From: Halapricum desulfuricans
GTDB lineage: Archaea > Halobacteriota > Halobacteria > Halobacteriales > Haloarculaceae
NCBI RefSeq assembly: GCF_017094465.1
Contig: NZ_CP064791.1
Coordinates: 868,001-932,000, forward strand
Length of the DNA stretch: 64,000 bases
Direction: 5' to 3'
Position numbers and translations under genes: made by a program. Shown in pieces: positions 59,104-64,000 of the stretch. The notes beneath the pieces were generated by a model that saw nothing but the letters and a program-made list of their open reading frames with translations, ran no database searches and had not been told where the DNA came from. Position 1 is the first letter of the stretch; each line of letters starts with the position of its first letter.

Positions 59104-60306
59104 ATGACACGGTCCTCGCGTCGCGCGTTCGTCGCGGCGGCCGGCGGCGTCCTCTCCGCGGGATGTCTGGCCGCACCAGGTCGACGAGAACCGGGCGACT
59201 CAGAGATGGAGTATCCTTTCGAGGGCCCCCATCCGCTTGGCTTCGAGGCCGTCCCCGACGACGTGGCCGACCCGCCCTCCTTCCAGGGGGAACGAGTTTA
59301 CGAATCGGACGTCGCCCGGGGGATTATCGACATCGTCGACCGGCAGAGTGGATGGACGACGCTCGTGTACGGCCGTTCGCAGGACGGCTACGAGACGCCC
59401 GAACTGAGGGAGCTCTCGCCGGACGGAGAGATGGTCAGTTCCCGGACGCTGGACGCGGTCCCGTCGAACAGGGTCTGGCATCTGGAACGGCCCGGAGAGC
59501 GACTCGTCGTGGGCGGACAACGAGAGCAGGACGACCGGGAAGCGTCGTGGTTCCGTGGTGTTGACTCCGAGTTCGCGTTCGATGCCGACTGGCGGACCAT
59601 CTACGCCGGTGTGACCGTCGACGGTGACTCACTCCTCGGAGCGGGGACGCTCGAGGGCAATTCGGAAGAACTGGGTGCGATCTGTCACCGAATCGGCCCT
59701 GACGGATCGATCACGTGGGAGCAGACCGTCGAGGATACGGGGCCCGACACGCAATTCTGGTCGGTCACGACCACCCACGAAGGCGTGCTGGCAGGCGGAT
59801 TGAACGCCGGAGACGTGTGGCTCGTCTCCTACGCCGACGGCGAGGAATCCTGGCGACGAACGATCACCCACGGCGAGGAGGCCTACATCGTCGAACACCT
59901 CGCTGCCGGGCAGACAGGGACGTACGCAGTAGCCCAGACGAACCAGTTCGCGACAGGAAACAACCACCTGCTGTTACTCTCGCTCGGTCGTGAGGGATCC
60001 GTCGAATGGGCGCGCGTCTTCGATCCGAACTTCGAGGAGTACACCGAGGGACCGATGGAGTTGTACGGTCGCGGAATCGTCGACGCTGGCGGGCCGGTAC
60101 TCGTCGGCCACACCCCCGATCGGGTCTGGCTGGCCGCGACCGAGCCGGACGGAACGATGCGGTGGGCCGGCTATTACCCCGAATCCCGCGGGGATCGGAT
60201 CATTAGGTCGCTCGGACTCGCGACGGCCGACGGACGACTCTCGCTGTACGGCAGCACCGGCACCCATCAGGAGGAGACGCCCTGGCTCGCCTGGCTGAAT
60301 CCGTAA
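59104..60306 (+). CDS. Tat-exported lipoprotein, beta-propeller-like
   Basis: A 400-residue exported protein. MTRSSRRAFVAAAGGVLSAGC is a short twin-arginine signal with a lipobox Cys at residue 21 in this numbering. The rest has repeated strand patterns with WxxxY/W and DG turns (RIGPDGSITWEQTVED, VWLVSYADGEESWRRTITHG, VWLAATEPDGTMRWAGYY), like PQQ/beta-propeller proteins of haloarchaea. The ATG is supported by an ACTTAGTA box 27 nt upstream. It probably works at the outer cell surface; the ligand is unknown. Confidence 0.78.
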   Translation: MTRSSRRAFVAAAGGVLSAGCLAAPGRREPGDSEMEYPFEGPHPLGFEAVPDDVADPPSFQGERVYESDVARGIIDIVDRQSGWTTLVYGRSQDGYETPELRELSPDGEMVSSRTLDAVPSNRVWHLERPGERLVVGGQREQDDREASWFRGVDSEFAFDADWRTIYAGVTVDGDSLLGAGTLEGNSEELGAICHRIGPDGSITWEQTVEDTGPDTQFWSVTTTHEGVLAGGLNAGDVWLVSYADGEESWRRTITHGEEAYIVEHLAAGQTGTYAVAQTNQFATGNNHLLLLSLGREGSVEWARVFDPNFEEYTEGPMELYGRGIVDAGGPVLVGHTPDRVWLAATEPDGTMRWAGYYPESRGDRIIRSLGLATADGRLSLYGSTGTHQEETPWLAWLNP

Positions 60307-60426
60307 CGGCGCGGCCGCAACGACGGGGCACACGGTGGTTCAATGGTCGACGGCGTCTCGAAGGTCGCCGACGTGCGTACGGATCAGGACTCGGCAACGT
60401 CCAGGAGGTTGTCGTCGACGTACGAG

Positions 60427-60576
60427 TCAGGACTCGACAGCGTCCCGAAGGTCCTCGACGTGCGTGCGGACGACTCTCAGTGTCGCGTCGGCGTCGGCGT
60501 ATCCCCGATCGTACTCTTCGAACGCGGCGTCGGCGTCGTTCAGAAACTGTTCGATTGCGTCGTCTTGGTCCGTCAT
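60427..60576 (-). CDS. 49-residue acidic helical protein with a duplicated tail beyond its stop
   Basis: A short acidic protein, MTDQDDAIEQFLNDADAAFE, ending VVRTHVEDLRDAVES. Past the TGA, exactly 87 bp further in the same frame, the same C-terminal pattern recurs as RTHVGDLRDAVDH before a second stop (60340). The gene therefore seems to have undergone an in-frame 29-codon duplication, of which only the first copy is translated unless the stop is read through. Function unknown; it resembles small haloarchaeal DUF7553-like proteins. Confidence 0.6.
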   Translation of the reverse strand: MTDQDDAIEQFLNDADAAFEEYDRGYADADATLRVVRTHVEDLRDAVES

Positions 60577-60605
60577 AGACGGGTATACTGACGGCGTACA
60601 CCTGA

Positions 60606-61217
60606 CTATGACGGTTCGTCCTCTCGATCTACGACCTGGGACTGGAGATACGACTCGATCAGAGTGAGATGGTGCTCGATCATTTCGGGGTCGTCCAGCG
60701 TTACGCTCCGCTGGAGCGCTCCCGAGACCGTCGCGTAGACGAACTGCGCCACCTCGTCGGCATCGACTAGTTGGAACGTGCCGGCGTCGATGCCGCGTTC
60801 GACGGCGTCGGTCAACTCGGCGAGGATCAACGTGTCCGAGCGAGCGAACTGTTCGCGGTAGGCGTCCACGTACGGCGCCTGCGATCGCATCCCGAAAAGC
60901 GCGCGATAGAACCGAAACCGTTCAGATTCGATATCCGGCGGGAGCAACCGCTCCACGATTGCCAGCACTTCCTCGTATGGGTCGTCGGCCTCGATTGTCT
61001 GCAAATCCGCCTCCAGCTGGTCGAGCAGGTAGCGAAGAAAGTCCGCGAGTAGTTCGTCTTTGTTTTCGTAGTGGTAGTACAGCAGGGATCTGCTCTTGTC
61101 GAACTCGTCGGCGATCGTCGAGATGCTGGTGTCCGGGTACCCGTGGTCACACAGCGCCCGATAGGTCGCCTCCATGATCGCCGCGGTCGTGTCGTCGTCC
61201 TGGCCGGTCTCGCTCAT
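60606..61217 (-). CDS. TetR/AcrR family transcriptional regulator
   Basis: A 203-residue one-component repressor. The N-terminal helix-turn-helix is ISTIADEFDKSRSLLYYHYENKDELL (residues about 32-57), typical of TetR. The C-terminal ligand domain has the usual helical pattern (PYEEVLAIVERLLPPDIESER) of haloarchaeal AcrR-type regulators. No obvious transporter is adjacent, so its effector and targets are not evident. The promoter region shows a partial inverted repeat CCGGTGATTCTGAACCGG. Confidence 0.88.
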   Translation of the reverse strand: MSETGQDDDTTAAIMEATYRALCDHGYPDTSISTIADEFDKSRSLLYYHYENKDELLADFLRYLLDQLEADLQTIEADDPYEEVLAIVERLLPPDIESERFRFYRALFGMRSQAPYVDAYREQFARSDTLILAELTDAVERGIDAGTFQLVDADEVAQFVYATVSGALQRSVTLDDPEMIEHHLTLIESYLQSQVVDREDEPS

Positions 61218-61371
61218 TCCCTACCGGTGATTCTGAACCGGCCGGATAAGACGCTTTGGCTCTGTTATCGCGGGCCCACAGCCGCGTGACATCGTTAACG
61301 CAGAGTGAAAACACTGTGAACGGACTGAACAGTGACGGTATCTTATGCTGATTCCTGGTGTCGTATCCGGT

Positions 61372-61476
61372 ATGAGCGTAGCCCGAACGCAGTGCCCCAA
61401 CTGTGAGTTCGCAGTCCGGGACGGAGACGAGTGTCCGCTGTGTGGTACTGATCTCAGTGACACCGACGACGCCTGA
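61372..61476 (+). CDS. 34-residue zinc-ribbon microprotein
   Basis: MSVARTQCPNCEFAVRDGDE followed by CPLCGTDLSDTDDA. Two CPxC knuckles 13 residues apart are enough for one zinc ion. It has a normal ATG and stop and lies between the TetR gene and the ferredoxin gene. Function unknown. Confidence 0.65.
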   Translation: MSVARTQCPNCEFAVRDGDECPLCGTDLSDTDDA

Positions 61477-61628
61477 ACGTTCTCCGGGCCGCGGCATTCG
61501 GCCCGCTCCGCTGTCGAGCGTGACTGATGATACGACGGGTATCAGTCAGATACTCGTCCGGATGTCGGTATATCAGCAGTTCTTGCGGGCTGGCGAGCGG
61601 TTTTACCTGTCAGTTGCGTACTGTGCCT

Positions 61629-62309
61629 GTGCCCGCCCCGCACGAGGTCCTCGGAGTCGATCCTGCTGCCGACGAGGCGGAGATCCGCGCGGCCTACCGC
61701 CGACGAGCCAAGGAAGTTCATCCCGACCAGGGCGGCTCCGCCGAACAGTTCCAGGCCGTCCGGGATGCATACGAACAGCTTCTGTCTGGATCGGCCCCCG
61801 ACCGAACGTCAGCTACCGAGTCGGCGGAGACGCACGGCAGGGGGACGCAGTCACCGACAGCGAGCCGCGAGCCCGATAGGCCCGAGGAGACGGTAACGGT
61901 CGAGTATCTCGATTACGAGGTGCTCGACGATCACGGCTGGTCGCTCGACGCGACGGACCTGTTCGAGCGTGCTCGACGCGCCGATCTGGAGCCCGACGCG
62001 CACGGACGGCTCGCCGTCGAACCGGGGGAGACGCTCCTGGAAGCCGCCGAACACAATGGGTTCGCCTGGCCGTTCGCCTGTCGGGGCGGTGCCTGTACGA
62101 ACTGTGCGATCGCGATCGTCGACGGACGGATGCCCCCGCCGGTCGGTCACATTCTTCCGGAGTCGATGATCGAACGCGGGATCCGACTGTCGTGTCTGGC
62201 CGCCCCGATCACCGACAACGCCAAAGTCGTCTACAACGTCAAGCACATGCCGGACGTCGCGGAGTTGCTCCTCCCCGCGAGTCGCTTCGAGCAGACCCAC
62301 TCGAAGTAG
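61629..62309 (+). CDS. J-domain/2Fe-2S ferredoxin fusion protein
   Basis: A 226-residue protein starting (GTG) PAPHEVLGVDPAADEAEIRAAYRRRAKEVHPDQGG, an N-terminal J domain with the HPD motif, then a linker, then a plant-type ferredoxin from about residue 90. The [2Fe-2S] ligands are FACRGGACTNCAIA and the later RLSCLAAP. The halophilic acidic insertion LFERARRADLEPDAHG is present. Such fusions occur in haloarchaea. A TTTTACC box 26 nt before this GTG supports it over another GTG 6 nt upstream. It could deliver the cluster protein to Hsp70 or use the J domain for interaction. Confidence 0.85.
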   Translation: MPAPHEVLGVDPAADEAEIRAAYRRRAKEVHPDQGGSAEQFQAVRDAYEQLLSGSAPDRTSATESAETHGRGTQSPTASREPDRPEETVTVEYLDYEVLDDHGWSLDATDLFERARRADLEPDAHGRLAVEPGETLLEAAEHNGFAWPFACRGGACTNCAIAIVDGRMPPPVGHILPESMIERGIRLSCLAAPITDNAKVVYNVKHMPDVAELLLPASRFEQTHSK

Positions 62310-62356
62310 TCAGACCGGTACCGTTATCCGACGCAACACATTATACCTGTAGCGGT

Positions 62357-63421
62357 ATGGATAACGTTCGAACTGGACTTTCGTACGGCGATGCGCTGCT
62401 CGTTCCGCAGCGCTCGCCGGTTGACAGCCGCAGTGACGTGGATCTCTCGACCCAGTTGACGCCCGAGATCGAACTCGAAACGCCGCTGCTGTCGGCTCCG
62501 ATGGACACCGTCACGGAAGCCGAGACGGCGATCGCGCTCTCGGAGGCCGGCGGCTTCGGGACGGTTCATCGCTTCATGGCGGTCGACGAGCAGGTCGAGG
62601 CTGTCGAGCGCGTCGTCGCGGCCGGCGAACGCTGTGGCGCGGCGGTCGGTATCGCCGAGGACACGATCGCCCGCGCCGAGGCCGTGCTCGAGGTCGGCGC
62701 ATCGCTGGTGATGGTCGATGTCGCCCACGGTCATCTCGAACGGACGCTCGATGCGGTCTCGGAACTGCGAGACGCGTTCCCCGACGCCGAGATCGTCGCC
62801 GGTAACGTCGCGACGAAACGGGGCGTGCGCGACCTGGCCGACGCCGGTGCCGACGCCGTCAAAGTCGGGATCGGACCGGGTAGTCACTGTACGACGCGCC
62901 GTGTTGCCGGTGCTGGCGTTCCCCAGTTGACCGCTGTCGACGACTGCTCCGACGCGGCCGAACCGCTCGGCGTCCCGATTATCGCCGACGGCGGCATCCA
63001 GACATCCGGCGACGCGGTGAAGGCGCTGATGGCGGGTGCCGACACCGTCATGATGGGGAGCCTTTTCGCCGGCACCGAGGAAGCGCCGACCGAAATCGTT
63101 GAGGTCGACGGGACGCGGTACAAGCGATCCCGCGGAATGGCGACGACCGCCGCCAACGAGAACCGCTCCGACAAGGACGCCGACACGGCAGCACCCGACG
63201 CCGACGAAGGTGTCGAGGCACTGACCGAATACAAGGGACCGCTGGCCGACGTCGCCGCGGAGTTCGCGGCCGGAATGCGGTCCGGCCTCTCCTACGTCGG
63301 TGGCCACACGATCGAACAGGCCCGCGAACGAGCGGAGTTCATCCGGGTCGCCCCGGGTGCAAAGGACCGAGAAGGCGCGCACAGCGACCACGACTGGGAG
63401 ACAGTTTCGGTCGACGACTAA
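62357..63421 (+). CDS. IMPDH-fold protein without CBS domains (GMP reductase-like)
   Basis: A 354-residue TIM-barrel enzyme of the IMPDH/GMPR family. The catalytic loop is [21 protein letters not shown] and NAD/ligand motifs [18 protein letters not shown] and [15 protein letters not shown] are clear. Unlike guaB at 10868-12358 it has no CBS pair, and an acidic insert ([22 protein letters not shown]) sits near the flap. Haloarchaeal CBS-less members are often called guaB2 or GMP reductase; which direction it catalyses is not decided by the sequence. Confidence 0.85.
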   Translation: MDNVRTGLSYGDALLVPQRSPVDSRSDVDLSTQLTPEIELETPLLSAPMDTVTEAETAIALSEAGGFGTVHRFMAVDEQVEAVERVVAAGERCGAAVGIAEDTIARAEAVLEVGASLVMVDVAHGHLERTLDAVSELRDAFPDAEIVAGNVATKRGVRDLADAGADAVKVGIGPGSHCTTRRVAGAGVPQLTAVDDCSDAAEPLGVPIIADGGIQTSGDAVKALMAGADTVMMGSLFAGTEEAPTEIVEVDGTRYKRSRGMATTAANENRSDKDADTAAPDADEGVEALTEYKGPLADVAAEFAAGMRSGLSYVGGHTIEQARERAEFIRVAPGAKDREGAHSDHDWETVSVDD

Positions 63422-63455
63422 CTGAACTGAAAATGAGTGGCCCTCGGCCTGTTCG

Positions 63456-63686
63456 CTATCGGCCGAGCGTCTCGAATCCGATGACCCGATACGCCGGACA
63501 GGTCTGCAGGTAGCCTGTCACGACCAGTACGGCACCGACGATGGCGAGCACGACCGGGCCGACGACGGTGCTGATCGTGCCCGATACGCCACCGATCCCG
63601 GCGAACAACGCGATTGCGACCGCGAGAACAGCGATTCCGATGACGATACGTGCGAGCCTATCGGTCGAGCCGACGTTTTGCTCCAT
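63456..63686 (-). CDS. DUF2892/YgaP-like membrane protein
   Basis: A 76-residue protein starting MEQNVGSTDRLARIVIGIAV with two hydrophobic helices and the C-terminal TGYLQTCPAYRVIGFETL, typical of DUF2892 proteins (NxG..DR.iRi.lG.. CPlY). The start is placed at MEQNVGST; the upstream extension lies in repeated promoter DNA. Function unknown. It faces away from the last gene. Confidence 0.85.
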   Translation of the reverse strand: MEQNVGSTDRLARIVIGIAVLAVAIALFAGIGGVSGTISTVVGPVVLAIVGAVLVVTGYLQTCPAYRVIGFETLGR

Positions 63687-63755
63687 ATCGGATATATCAC
63701 GCTCCGGGAAGAAAACTGTAGCGGCCCAGTAGCCGCGTGCGCGGGTGTCATATCT

Positions 63756-63846
63756 ATCGGCACATTCGCCACCTCGAAGTAGTTTTAATAATGTGTAGTC
63801 CATCGGAACATTCGCCATCGCAGTAGTTTTAATAATATGTAGTCAC
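63756..63846. repeat. Tandem 45-bp repeat carrying TATA-like boxes
   Basis: Two units of about 43-45 bp, each containing ATCGG-ACATTCGCCA and AGTAGTTTTAATAATRTGTAG. Each has an AT-rich TTTTAATAAT box that could act as TATA on either strand. The duplication lies between the DUF2892-like gene and the partial gene at the window end. Confidence 0.65.
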
Positions 63847-63890
63847 CTTATCTCCTCAGAGCGAACCGACTGTCGCTTTCCCATCTATCC

Positions 63891-64000
63891 ATGTCTGACC
63901 AGACCGGTATCGCGCTTCTCGACCGCAACGGTGCACTCGGCGCGGTGGCCGAGGCACTAGCCGGCGCCGACATGCCCGCCGCTAGATCGTTCGATAACCT
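63891..64000 (+). CDS. Unidentified gene, truncated at the window end
   Basis: Only the first 36 codons are visible: MSDQTGIALLDRNGALGAVA then EALAGADMPAARSFDNL. The frame is open and acidic as expected. The family cannot be assigned from this piece. Confidence 0.6.
   Translation, partial: MSDQTGIALLDRNGALGAVAEALAGADMPAARSFDN

Overview
The window is chromosomal DNA of a halophilic archaeon (class Halobacteria). The supporting signs are high GC, very acidic proteins, TATA boxes sitting 25-30 nt before start codons (leaderless mRNAs), a tRNA-Trp gene with a roughly 105-nt intron, bat-type HTH-10 regulators, and archaeal housekeeping genes (proteasome beta, NMD3, Dph2, HtpX, MptD-type aldolase, CBS-type IMPDH). 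The genus cannot be fixed from the sequence alone.

Layout. 0-7 kb: a tightly overlapping anaerobic respiration operon on the minus strand (small acidic protein, molybdopterin catalytic subunit, four-cluster ferredoxin, NrfD-type membrane anchor, TorD chaperone). Upstream of it lie two paralogous cysteine-rich HTH regulators. The gene order matches the haloarchaeal dmsREABCD type, but the anchor subunit and a probable Cys molybdenum ligand look more like polysulfide/thiosulfate/arsenate-type reductases. 7-14 kb: a decayed GIDE-like gene, Hsp20, an ABC1/UbiB kinase-like protein, IMP dehydrogenase and small haloarchaeal proteins. 14.08-16.37 kb: intron-containing tRNA-Trp, followed by a 2.1-kb AT-rich integrative element bounded by a 16-bp att repeat. 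The element carries only a cytosolic trypsin-like protease and a tyrosine integrase. 16.5-44.2 kb: ordinary core genome, including SLC13 permease, universal stress proteins, FAH and GMC enzymes, CheC, a hisC/kinase/CDP-alcohol transferase operon, psmB, glmM, cdd, azf, mptD, ltaE, htpX, an XPD-like Fe-S helicase, Taw2/NMD3, a creatininase-family enzyme and mutY.

44.2-57.7 kb is a lower-GC accessory zone rich in repeats. It holds a formate/nitrite-type transporter, an AstE/AspA-type deacylase, a duplicated small membrane gene (one copy frameshifted), an acidic-tailed HTH protein, a GCS2-like ligase and an amino-acid permease. Among these lie an intact IS5-like element with an 8-bp target duplication inside a small membrane gene, an IS110 element, an IS701-like remnant, a 176-bp MITE with a 9-bp target duplication, two IS200/IS605 right-end-like structured segments without tnpB, and three small dispersed repeat families. 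57.9-64 kb returns to core genes: Dph2, a Tat lipoprotein, a TetR regulator, a J-domain/2Fe-2S ferredoxin fusion and a CBS-less IMPDH homologue. The last gene is cut by the window edge.

The best candidate for something new is the minimal tRNA-Trp element whose only cargo is an intracellular serine protease. Also notable are several unannotated zinc-ribbon microproteins, a shared promoter module in front of NMD3 and Dph2, and the cluster of non-autonomous repeats in the 44-58 kb zone.
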